Assembly: GCA_963729445.1 (NCBI GenBank)
Contig: CAVSNU010000002.1
Coordinates: forward strand, 1,178,001 to 1,242,000
DNA from: JACCZH01 sp963729445
Lineage (GTDB): Bacteria > Chloroflexota > Chloroflexia > Thermomicrobiales > CFX8
Length of the DNA stretch: 64,000 bases
Direction: 5' to 3'
A program made the translations under genes and the position numbers. The notes beneath the pieces are model-generated. The model had not been told where the DNA came from. It saw only the letters and a program-made list of their open reading frames with translations, and made no database searches. Below, piece after piece: positions 33,354 to 41,179 of this stretch (positions within the stretch are counted from its first letter, which is position 1; each line of letters begins with the position of its first letter).

Positions 33354-33974
33354 ATGCTTACTCCTACAAAGCGCCTCTCGACGCTCCTGCTGCTGTTGGT
33401 GATTACGCTGCTGAGCGTCAGCATGCTGCCGCAGGCCGCCAGTGCTCGAACGCAAGATCGCCAGCCGAGCCACGGCCATGGGGACGCCCAGCGTATCGTC
33501 ATCCGACGATCACCGGCGACAACACCAACCCAGACGCCGAGCACCCCGACCGCGACCACGTCGCAGGAGGGAGCGGACACGCTTGAAGCCGTGGAAGTCG
33601 AGGTATTGAACCTGATCAATGCCCACCGCGAGCAGAATGGCCTGCCGGCGCTCAAGAACCAAAGCGCACTCAACGTGTCGTCGCATAACCACAGCCTGGA
33701 CATGGCGACGCATGGTTACTTCAGCCACACCAGTCTGGACGGCAAATCGCCATTCGACCGCATGCGCGAGGCTGGTTATTCCTGCGGGACGATGGGCGAG
33801 AACATTGCCGCCGGCCAGCGTTCGGCCCAGCAGGCCTTCGATGGCTGGAAGAACTCACCCGGCCACAACGCCAACATGCTGAACGAACGTTACGCATCCG
33901 TTGGTATCGGCGTCGTCTATCTGCCGGGCAGCCAGTATGGCTACTACTGGACAACGAACTTTGGCGGCTGCTAG
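33354..33974 (+). CDS. Secreted CAP (SCP/PR1-like) domain protein
   Basis: A 206-residue exported protein: signal peptide to about ASA (residue 30), a Thr/Pro linker, and a CAP domain at 75-206. INAHREQNGLPAL, HNHSLDMATHGYFSHTS, YSCGTMGENIAAG and WKNSPGHNANML give the conserved His/Glu cavity of the family. Two Cys (SCG and the last residue) may form a disulfide. CAP proteins bind lipids or metals, or act as proteases in few cases; the role here is open. AAGGGA precedes the ATG. Confidence 0.85.
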   Translation: MLTPTKRLSTLLLLLVITLLSVSMLPQAASARTQDRQPSHGHGDAQRIVIRRSPATTPTQTPSTPTATTSQEGADTLEAVEVEVLNLINAHREQNGLPALKNQSALNVSSHNHSLDMATHGYFSHTSLDGKSPFDRMREAGYSCGTMGENIAAGQRSAQQAFDGWKNSPGHNANMLNERYASVGIGVVYLPGSQYGYYWTTNFGGC

Positions 33975-34032
33975 TTCGCAACACGTTGGCCGGGTGTGCC
34001 GCTCTTGAGGTTGCCGAGCGCGTGCACACCGA

Positions 34033-34063
34033 CAGAGGGAGGGGTGAACAGCCCCTCCCTCTG
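34033..34063. terminator. Bidirectional hairpin terminator
   Basis: CAGAGGGAGGGG pairs perfectly with CCCCTCCCTCTG over 12 bases with a 7-base loop. It lies between the CAP gene and the convergent gene at 34102. Confidence 0.75.
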
Positions 34064-34101
34064 CATTCTGTCTCTTCAGTTGCCGGTACGTTGCTTGCGA
34101 T

Positions 34102-34521
34102 CTAGCCGGCCGGGATGCTGGTCGCCAGGCCGCCGGACGAAGCTACAGCCAGTTCTTCGGCCAGGCTCCCCAGATACTTGAAGTTCGGCCAAACCTGTCC
34201 ACAGGCGTCCTCAGCCTGGCCGTCGATCCAACCCTGAACGCGATCCCAGAGCGGCGCGACTTCGAAATACTCGATCGCAAGCTCCGGATTCAACGCCCCA
34301 TACTTCACCAGCGTCCCCACTGAGTGGTAGAAATCGCAGACCGTTGCCAGGTAGAACGAGGCCTTTCCTCCGCGAGTGTGCTTCTCTCGATAGAGCGCGT
34401 AATCCGTGTCGTAGTCCGCGCTCATGATCCAGTTGATCGCTTCAGTCAGACCCATCGCGGCGCCGACCTTGCTGAGTTCGATGAGCAGGCCGACTTCCTC
34501 TTGCGCAGCATGTTGTAGCAT
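34102..34521 (-). CDS. Helical protein of unknown function
   Basis: A 139-residue, mostly helical soluble protein beginning MLQHAAQEEVGLLIELSKVG, with FYLATVCDFYHSVGTLVKYGALNPELAIEYF, split here at the visible turn. The pattern resembles DUF4760-type proteins, but I am not sure. GTGGGGA stands before the ATG. It lies downstream of the next minus-strand gene by about 140 bases. Confidence 0.55.
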   Translation of the reverse strand: MLQHAAQEEVGLLIELSKVGAAMGLTEAINWIMSADYDTDYALYREKHTRGGKASFYLATVCDFYHSVGTLVKYGALNPELAIEYFEVAPLWDRVQGWIDGQAEDACGQVWPNFKYLGSLAEELAVASSGGLATSIPAG

Positions 34522-34662
34522 GAGTTCCCCACCACATTGACGCTCAGAGACACGTGGTCGCCCTGGCGTTGGCTACACCTCTTTGCCGGCAAGGTATACC
34601 AGAACAGCTCGTACCATGCTTATTTCGACACGGCAGGCAAGGACCGGACGCGCCGCGAGCGG

Positions 34663-35046
34663 CTACTCGGCATGTGCTGTGGTGGGGTTGTGCTCGCTTT
34701 GCCAGGCCGCGAGCGTGTCACTCGCAACTGCATCTGCGGCCTGCATCGCTATGGCGCTGTCGGAGAAGGTCGCGCCGGTCGGTGTCAATGTAGAGAAGAT
34801 CCGAACATACAAGTCTGACACCCACGGGTTCGCCGCGAGCGCCCGCATTCGGCCACTTTTCAAGAATCGCTCGGCAGCCTGACTGGTATCGAACACATGG
34901 AATCCTCCGACGGTTGCCCCGTCACGCATCCATGTGTTCGTCAGGGTACCGTTCGCTGCGGTTAAGGTGTCGGCAAACCCGTCGAACGTCTTGGTAAGCT
35001 CGGCGTGGCTGCCGGAAAAATCGAAGGTCATTAATACTGCGCGCAT
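34663..35046 (-). CDS. YdhR-like dimeric alpha-beta barrel protein
   Basis: A 127-residue protein starting MRAVLMTFDFSG. The segments LTNTWMRDGATVGGFHVFDTSQAAERFL and VSDLYVRIFST fit the ferredoxin-like fold of YdhR/antibiotic-monooxygenase-like proteins, small enzymes or binding proteins working as dimers. The C-terminal 30 residues add a helix. GGGGCGAG precedes the ATG at 35046. Its partner and substrate are unknown. Confidence 0.55.
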   Translation of the reverse strand: MRAVLMTFDFSGSHAELTKTFDGFADTLTAANGTLTNTWMRDGATVGGFHVFDTSQAAERFLKSGRMRALAANPWVSDLYVRIFSTLTPTGATFSDSAIAMQAADAVASDTLAAWQSEHNPTTAHAE

Positions 35047-35261
35047 GACTCGCCCCCAATGTACCCCATCGCAGTAGAACCGCAGGTTACCGTGTCGCTT
35101 TTGAAGTGGTGTCAGTATACGCCGGCGAGGTGGGACTGAAAGGCACACATCAGGTACAAATCTGGATATAGAATGGCTTTATCCTGGAAATCGGGGCGCT
35201 GGATTCACCTTGCGTGCGCTGTCGTAACGTCGATGAACGGCGCTCAACAGAGGAGATGCAC

Positions 35262-35486
35262 ATGGCCCGAGACGCTGGCAACAACGACAGGATCACAGAG
35301 CTCGAGCGCCGGGCAAGCGGCCACGACCGCGATCTCGTCATCCTGGCGGACACGATCAAAGAACTGGCCGACCATGTGCAGCAGCTCGCTCAGGCGCAGA
35401 TGCAGATTATTGAGAGCCACGACGAGCTTCTCGCAAAAATTTCCCAGGTAGATGAAACCGTGAAACAGATGCTTCGCGAGCGCTAG
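35262..35486 (+). CDS. Small coiled-coil protein
   Basis: A 74-residue charged helix: heptads run through ITELERRASGHDRDLVILAD, TIKELADHVQQLAQAQ and ESHDELLAKISQVDETVKQML. AGAGGAG lies 8 bases before the ATG at 35262, which decides the start. Probably a structural or docking helix; no family recognised. Confidence 0.6.
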   Translation: MARDAGNNDRITELERRASGHDRDLVILADTIKELADHVQQLAQAQMQIIESHDELLAKISQVDETVKQMLRER

Positions 35487-35691
35487 TCGCTGGCTCGCGC
35501 GGTGCCAGAACACGGTGCTGTCTACCCGTCACCTGCGCCACATCTGGAACGATGCCTACCGTTGAAGAATCCAACCTTTGTCTCATGGCAAAACCGGTGT
35601 ACGATGGACTACGCTGCTCGTCGCAGTTGATCTGTCGCGTTACACCCGACCGGGGTGGATGTCTATCTGCCGGTTGAAGGGGTCCCCACAT

Positions 35692-37497
35692 ATGTCTCGT
35701 TCGATCTCCAGGCTATGGATCGGCGTTGTTCTGCTGGTCTTCGCCGCATCTATGGTGTTTCAAACGGCAGTTCACGTCGCCGGTGTGCAGGCTGCCGATC
35801 ATCCCTCCGGTGAAGTCCACCGTCTCGCCCCCCTGCCAGACAACTGGGAATCCAGGCTGGCGGGCAATCGCGATCTACAACTTGTCATTGGCACGGACGA
35901 GCGGGTTCAGATCAGCCCGACGAACGTGCGGCCGTACCAGTCAATCGCCTATCTCGAAGCCGGGTCCGAAACCGAAGACATGGCCTTCTCCTGCACAGCC
36001 ACCTTTATCGGTACCAGGACTCTGCTCACCGCGGCGCACTGTCTCTGGATCGACGAGTTCGGTGGCTGGCCGGAATACGTCGTGATTGCGCCTGGTAAAG
36101 ACGGGGAGAACGATCCATTCGGAGTTGCGCCTGCCGAGGCTATCTGGGTGCCAGATGGCTGGAAGAACCGCACTGGTAACAGCAGCCAGCGTTTCAAATG
36201 GGATTTCGCCCTGGTGACGCTTGCCTCAGACACGCTGGGCGAAACCGTTGGTGCGCTGGAGATCGGTGTCTTCGGAGATGCCACACTCCAATCCGATGAC
36301 TTCAACCCGACCACCAGCGGGTACCCCGGCGACAAAGAGTGGGGCACGCAGTGGACCAGCAGTCAACCGGCCTTCGACAAGGTTACCGCCACCCATCTTC
36401 AGAACTCGATTGATGCCTTCCAGGGCCAGAGTGGCTCCCCGGTGTGGAACGGGCAGGACGGCCGTATCGCGGGCATCGTCTCGTACGAGACGCGGTCGAG
36501 GAACTACGCCCTGCGCATAGATGAGCGCGTGCTCGACGGCCTGCTGAGCGCCTGTAACGAGTTGGGGTGTGCGTTCAACTACAGCATCGAGGGCGCTGAA
36601 CCTGACCCCACGCCAGAGCCGGAACCAACGCCACCGCCCACTCCAACACCAGAGCCGCCACCAGCAGTCACGCCCGACCCCACTCCTGCCCCGGACGTCA
36701 TCGACAGCACCCCGTTTGCCGCGACCTGGGAGCGAACCGATCGCCCGGTTGCTGAAGGCGCGGCTGATCGCACCTGGATCTGGGGGCCGGAAGCGTCAAC
36801 GGCAGCGTTCCGGGAAGCATATGCCGAAACGCCGGGCGGGCAACGCGTCGTGCAGTACTTTGACAAGTCACGCATGGAGATCACGAACCCTGGCGGCGAC
36901 CCAGGTTCGTTCTGGTACATCACGAACGGCCTGCTGGTGGTGGAGATGGTTACCGGCGAGCTTCAGACGGGCATGTCGATCTTTGAGAGCCACCTGCCGG
37001 CGAACGTCAACGTGGCTGGTGACGTCGGTGACCTCAATGGCCCGACCTACGCCACCTTCGCGGGGTTGCTCGACGCGCCGGCTCTGGCCGAAGGTGCGGC
37101 CATCACCTGGCGCCTCGACCGCTCGGGAACGGTGAGCGACGATCCTTCGCTGGCCGGCCAGGGCGTGACCGCCTCCCGCTACGTGCCGGAGAAGGGTCAC
37201 ACCGTCGCGTCCGTCTTTTGGGATTTCATGAACGCTGAAGGCGTCGTCTTTGAGAACGGTGGTTTTATCAACGGGTCACTCTTCCAGAACCCGTTCTACG
37301 CCACCGGCCTCCCGATCACCGAGGCCTACTGGACAACGGTCAATGTAGGCGGCGTGCCGCACAACGTCCTCATCCAGGCCTTCGAGCGCCGGGTGCTGAC
37401 CTATACACCCGGAAATGGTCCTGGCTGGGATGTCGAAGCGGGCAACGTGGGCCAGCACTACTACCAGTGGCGCTACGAGCAGATCCCGAACGAGTAG
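35692..37497 (+). CDS. Secreted trypsin-like serine protease with shared C-terminal module (copy 1)
   Basis: A 601-residue exported protein. A signal peptide (to about residue 34) is followed by a V8/trypsin-like domain: CTATFIGTRTLLTAAHC holds the His, FKWDFALVTL the Asp and DAFQGQSGSPVW the Ser. A Pro-Thr linker (about residues 305-340) leads to the 250-residue module also found in the gene at 12666: TWERTDRPV, TWIWGPE, VQYFDKSRMEI, WYITNGLLVVEM, ATGLPITEAYW and VEAGNVGQHYYQWR. AAGGGG precedes the ATG at 35692. The module may bind a surface or substrate. A paralogue follows in tandem. Confidence 0.85.
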   Translation: MSRSISRLWIGVVLLVFAASMVFQTAVHVAGVQAADHPSGEVHRLAPLPDNWESRLAGNRDLQLVIGTDERVQISPTNVRPYQSIAYLEAGSETEDMAFSCTATFIGTRTLLTAAHCLWIDEFGGWPEYVVIAPGKDGENDPFGVAPAEAIWVPDGWKNRTGNSSQRFKWDFALVTLASDTLGETVGALEIGVFGDATLQSDDFNPTTSGYPGDKEWGTQWTSSQPAFDKVTATHLQNSIDAFQGQSGSPVWNGQDGRIAGIVSYETRSRNYALRIDERVLDGLLSACNELGCAFNYSIEGAEPDPTPEPEPTPPPTPTPEPPPAVTPDPTPAPDVIDSTPFAATWERTDRPVAEGAADRTWIWGPEASTAAFREAYAETPGGQRVVQYFDKSRMEITNPGGDPGSFWYITNGLLVVEMVTGELQTGMSIFESHLPANVNVAGDVGDLNGPTYATFAGLLDAPALAEGAAITWRLDRSGTVSDDPSLAGQGVTASRYVPEKGHTVASVFWDFMNAEGVVFENGGFINGSLFQNPFYATGLPITEAYWTTVNVGGVPHNVLIQAFERRVLTYTPGNGPGWDVEAGNVGQHYYQWRYEQIPNE

Positions 37498-37507
37498 CAG
37501 AGCCGTT

Positions 37508-37537
37508 GAGGGTGGGCGCTTGAACAAGTCCACCCTC
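37508..37537 (+). terminator. Terminator of protease copy 1
   Basis: GAGGGTGG pairs with CCACCCTC, with partial extension on both sides, 11 bases past the stop and followed by CTCTTTTGCC. Confidence 0.65.
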
Positions 37538-37732
37538 TACGGTCTGCGCCTCTTTTGCCTCTAGTGGGGATTTTTCGAAACCCTCTTTCCTTTTGTACGC
37601 ATCCAGTCTATGATGCGGGCATCGCAGAGATGTCAGCCCAAGTTTTGCCCTATCCTCACGGGCCCATCGACGCCTGATCTGGGAGCCGGGGACGTTCTTG
37701 TCATCGGCTGGGTGTGAAGTGGGGGAGTCCAT

Positions 37733-39652
37733 ATGCGTGCCCGGTTGCTCGTGGTTGTGCTCATGTTGTTTGCCGTGTCGGCTGGGAACATTCAAGCACT
37801 TGCACAGGTGGATAATCAGGACGACACAAGGTTGTCATTCGAAAGTCTCGAAGATTTTCATGCTGCCATGCGGAATCTTAGCATCAGTAGCGAAGAAGAC
37901 AGGCATTTCGTCTCGTTCGAACCAGAACCGATTGACCAGCAGGTCCTACACGAAGCATGGATCGATGCTCAAAACGACATAAGTCGCGAACCTCAGTGGA
38001 TCTTTCCTCCTGATGAGCGAATACGATTGAGCCCTGCCATCGAAACGGTCGCGTTCGTGTTTATGATCTTTAACGACGGTTCTCTCGGAACATGCACCGC
38101 AACGTTTATTGGACCTCGTGTGCTGGCGACCGCTGCACACTGCTTGTATAACCACGCTAGTGGGGGCTGGGCTCCGGCAGTACTTGTAAGTCCGGGAAGG
38201 GATGGTCAGTTTGAGCCAAGAGGATCCCAAACTACGTCCCAACTATTTGTGCCAAACGGATACATTAACAGTTCATCGAGCTCAGCCGGGAGGCAGATTC
38301 TTGACTATGGTGTGATTGTGCTGGATTCTGCGTTTCCAGAATTTATTCCTCCCGCTCCGCTGGCGGCAATGACGACAAACACGCTTCTGGCCCCAGATTT
38401 GTCACCTATGTCAATTGGATATTCTGATGACAAAGCATACGGAACACAGTGGCTGACGACAAAAACAAGTCTCCTGTCAGTAACTGATGATTTTCTCTTG
38501 CATGATCTCGACCAAACTTATGGCCAGAGCGGAGCGTCAATTATTCCTGCTGCGGGTTGGATCGGAGAGCCTGTAACCGTGGGGATATCGAGTAAAGAGG
38601 TTGCGATCGACGGCGTCTATTTCAATCTTGCTGTACGAGTAACAACAGATATGCTGGCAACATTCATCGATGTGTGTGATCAATCCGGGTGCTCATTCGA
38701 TTATTTCGTAGAAAGCACACCGCCGCCACCCCCAGTCCCGACTCCCACACCCTCTCCATCACCGACGCCTGAACCAACCCCTCCACCGGCGCCAGAACCG
38801 CCATCTCCGACACCTACGCCTTCACCACCGGCACCTCCGCCGCCAAGCGGACCGACATTTGTAGAGTCGTTTCAGCGCACCTGGGCACGTACCGATCAGC
38901 CTGTCGCCCAAGGCCAGGCAAACCGGACCTGGATGTGGGGACCAACATCATCTAGTCCGGCAATCTATGAACGATACATCGAGACGCCTGGTGGTCAGCG
39001 TACCGTGCAGTACTTCGACAAGTCACGTATGGAAGTCACGAATCCGGCTGGTGACCCGAACTCGATCTGGTACGTCACGAACGGCTTGCTGGTCAACGAG
39101 TTGATGACCGGGAAGCTCCAGCTGGGAGACAACACCTTTGAGCAGCACCAACCGGCGCAGGTCAATGTGGCTGGCGATTCGGACGATTCTACCGGGCCGA
39201 CCTATGCCACCTTTGCAGGGTTACGGGGGACAGCGCCGCTGGCTGAAGGCTCGCTCATCACGCAACGGGTTGACCGGGCCGGCACGGTGAACTTCGATCC
39301 AGGCTTTGCAGCAGAGAATGTCACGGCGGCGCGCTATGTGCCGGAGACGAACCATACTGTTGCGTCAGTGTTCTGGAACTTCATGAACTCTGAGGGGATG
39401 GTGTTCGAGGGCGGCAGTAACGTCTGGGCGCCGCTGTTTGTGAACCCGTTCTACGCCACGGGCTATCCGGTTACGGAGGCATACTGGGCCAGCGTCAAGG
39501 TGGGCGGAGTCTACCGCAACGTGCTGATTCAGGTGTTCGAGCGGCGGGTGCTGACCTATACACCCGGAAATGGACCGGGCTGGGATGTTGAAGCCGGCAA
39601 CGTGGGTCAGCACTACTACCAGTGGAGGTATGAGCAGATCCCGAGCGAGTAG
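37733..39652 (+). CDS. Secreted trypsin-like serine protease with shared C-terminal module (copy 2)
   Basis: A 639-residue tandem paralogue of the preceding gene. Signal peptide MRARLLVVVLMLFAVSAGN; protease domain with CTATFIGPRVLATAAHC, a probable Asp in QILDYGVIVLD, and YGQSGASII around the Ser (the usual GS(P) after the Ser is AS). A long Pro-rich linker (about 335-380) precedes the module FQRTWARTDQPV to VEAGNVGQHYYQWR. The protease half is visibly AT-richer than the module half, whose end is nearly the same as copy 1. This suggests different ages or gene conversion. GGGGGAG precedes the ATG. Confidence 0.85.
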   Translation: MRARLLVVVLMLFAVSAGNIQALAQVDNQDDTRLSFESLEDFHAAMRNLSISSEEDRHFVSFEPEPIDQQVLHEAWIDAQNDISREPQWIFPPDERIRLSPAIETVAFVFMIFNDGSLGTCTATFIGPRVLATAAHCLYNHASGGWAPAVLVSPGRDGQFEPRGSQTTSQLFVPNGYINSSSSSAGRQILDYGVIVLDSAFPEFIPPAPLAAMTTNTLLAPDLSPMSIGYSDDKAYGTQWLTTKTSLLSVTDDFLLHDLDQTYGQSGASIIPAAGWIGEPVTVGISSKEVAIDGVYFNLAVRVTTDMLATFIDVCDQSGCSFDYFVESTPPPPPVPTPTPSPSPTPEPTPPPAPEPPSPTPTPSPPAPPPPSGPTFVESFQRTWARTDQPVAQGQANRTWMWGPTSSSPAIYERYIETPGGQRTVQYFDKSRMEVTNPAGDPNSIWYVTNGLLVNELMTGKLQLGDNTFEQHQPAQVNVAGDSDDSTGPTYATFAGLRGTAPLAEGSLITQRVDRAGTVNFDPGFAAENVTAARYVPETNHTVASVFWNFMNSEGMVFEGGSNVWAPLFVNPFYATGYPVTEAYWASVKVGGVYRNVLIQVFERRVLTYTPGNGPGWDVEAGNVGQHYYQWRYEQIPSE

Positions 39653-39679
39653 CCGGCACAGACATTTGAGCGACACAGT

Positions 39680-39716
39680 AAGAACCCCGGCGGGCATTGT
39701 GCCCGCCGGGGTTCTT
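39680..39716. terminator. Bidirectional terminator
   Basis: A perfect 17-bp stem (AAGAACCCCGGCGGGCA with its inverse) and a 3-base loop stand between the convergent protease and Hsp20 genes. Confidence 0.9.
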
Positions 39717-39748
39717 GGGGGTGAGAAGGAGGAGATTTTGGAAGGGCT

Positions 39749-40240
39749 TCAGTTGACGGAGATCGTCTCGCTGAGCTCGGGAGTGCTTGACGAGCTGCGA
39801 TCGCCGATTGAGATTCTGTATGGCTTGGCTTCAGCAGCTTTGGGGAGAGTCAGCCGCAAGATGCCGTCCTCTAGCCGGGCCTGAGCCTGCTCGAAGTCGA
39901 CCTTGAACGGGAGCGACAGGCTGCGCTGGAAATTGCCGCCGCGGAGCTCGCGGGAGTACCATGTCCAGTTGCCGGCTTCTTCACGATCGTAGAGCTGAGG
40001 GAAGCTGCCGGAGATCGTCAGAACGCCGTCTTCAACCTGGATATTAACGTGCTCGGCCTGGACGCCGGGAACGTATGCCTGAACGACGATCTCTTCGCCA
40101 CGATCAAAGACATCAACCGGTAGCGTGGCGACCGTGGACGCGTTCGTCCGGGTGAGCATCTCCTGGGCGATGCGGTCCATCTGGTCGTGGAGGTACGCAA
40201 AATCAGCAAATGGGCTCGTCCACATAAGGCGCTTGCTCAT
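39749..40240 (-). CDS. Hsp20/alpha-crystallin small heat-shock protein
   Basis: A 163-residue small heat-shock protein. The alpha-crystallin domain spans about 40-140: LPVDVFDRGEEIVVQAYVPG, VEDGVLTISGSF, RELRGGNFQRSLSLPFKVD and ARLEDGILRLTLPKA, the last with the usual A-x-x-x-G-x-L-x-L-x-x-P pattern. It holds unfolding proteins as a cytoplasmic oligomer. The short tail lacks a clear I-x-I anchor, though ISIG is near the end. AAGGAG precedes the ATG. A consensus promoter and an inverted repeat stand upstream. Confidence 0.93.
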   Translation of the reverse strand: MSKRLMWTSPFADFAYLHDQMDRIAQEMLTRTNASTVATLPVDVFDRGEEIVVQAYVPGVQAEHVNIQVEDGVLTISGSFPQLYDREEAGNWTWYSRELRGGNFQRSLSLPFKVDFEQAQARLEDGILRLTLPKAAEAKPYRISIGDRSSSSTPELSETISVN

Positions 40241-40270
40241 GATGGGTACTCCTTCCTGAATCGGTCACTT

Positions 40271-40295
40271 GTGTCGAAGCCGAGCTTGCTTCGAC
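40271..40295. promoter_or_regulatory. Inverted repeat in hsp20 leader (candidate heat-shock operator)
   Basis: TGTCGAAGC-N7-GCTTCGACA has perfect 9-base arms, the 9-N-9 layout of CIRCE and HAIR elements though with different bases. It lies between the promoter and the hsp20 start, where a repressor or an RNA hairpin could act. Confidence 0.5.
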
Positions 40296-40316
40296 AACTC
40301 ACTTATCGATGGACAC

Positions 40317-40345
40317 AGTATATGAGATGATACGAGTCGTGTCAA
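40317..40345 (-). promoter_or_regulatory. Promoter of hsp20
   Basis: On the minus strand TTGACA (40340-40345) and TATACT (40317-40322) are 17 bases apart, nearly perfect for the housekeeping sigma factor. Transcription would begin near 40310, about 70 bases before the gene. Confidence 0.75.
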
Positions 40346-40413
40346 GTACCTTTCAGTGAACACATGAGAAGATGCCACGCTGCTCATGGTAGCTAGCGCT
40401 GGAGACGAGGGTG

Positions 40414-41073
40414 TTATCGACCGCCGCTTCTGCGCGCCTCAATGAGAAACGACGGCGGAGGTAAGCGGTGCGACAACCGCTTGGCCCAGGTGGTGCCGAG
40501 GGTGACGAGCTCTTCCGGCGCGAGGAAGCGCGCGACGGTCATGGTGAAGCCGTGCCGTACCAGCGCGGGACCGAGCACAGTTTCGGCGTAGTCGACCGTC
40601 ACTTCGGGAAGGCCCTGGACATCGAGCGGCACCGGGTCGTCGAAGACGCGCGTGTTGAGAATGATCCGGAGGTTGGCGCCGGGGGCTGCCAGGTAGGCCA
40701 GGTTGCCGAGGATGCTGTCGTTGGCTTCGACGATGCCGCGCATCAGACTGCCCCAGGGCAGGTTGACGAAGATCTCGTTGGCACGGCCTTCAAGCTCCGG
40801 TGGGGGCTGTTCGATGCTGGCGACGGCGTAGAGCAGGTTCTGGAGCCCGCCGCGACCGGGCTTGCGCCGCGCCCTCGCGGAGAACTCCCGCATGGCTTCG
40901 CGGACTGGGTCCAGGCCGACAACGAGTGTGTCAGGGTGCTCGGCCGCGTAGTTATAGGCAAAGCGGCCGTCGCCAGTCCCGAGATCGATTGCGACATCCG
41001 CATGGCGAGATGCCAGCTGTTCTATGTCGTCAACGCCTAGCTCTACCGTGTCTTTACCCTGTACGACGATCAT
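40414..41073 (-). CDS. NpmA/KamB-like 16S rRNA (adenine-1408-N1)-methyltransferase
   Basis: A 219-residue Rossmann methyltransferase close in layout to NpmA and KamB, which methylate A1408 of 16S rRNA in the 30S subunit with SAM. Residues 1-11 (MIVVQGKDTVE) match the family start; AIDLGTGDGR (28-37) is motif I; VVGLDPVREAM and RKPGRGGLQNLLY follow; VNLPWGSLMRGIV holds Trp107, and TTWAKRL holds Trp196. These fit the two Trp that in NpmA stack on the flipped base. AAGGAAG precedes the ATG. Such enzymes give resistance to kanamycin- and apramycin-type drugs; a housekeeping role is possible. It is divergent from the M81 gene. Confidence 0.82.
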   Translation of the reverse strand: MIVVQGKDTVELGVDDIEQLASRHADVAIDLGTGDGRFAYNYAAEHPDTLVVGLDPVREAMREFSARARRKPGRGGLQNLLYAVASIEQPPPELEGRANEIFVNLPWGSLMRGIVEANDSILGNLAYLAAPGANLRIILNTRVFDDPVPLDVQGLPEVTVDYAETVLGPALVRHGFTMTVARFLAPEELVTLGTTWAKRLSHRLPPPSFLIEARRSGGR

Positions 41074-41179
41074 CGGTCTTCCTTCATGTCAGTTGGCCGT
41101 TGGTCCCATTCTGTTCTACGATAGCCCGAAGGTTCGGCACGAACCTAGCGATCAGGTAGAGGAAGGCGTAGTAGGACAT

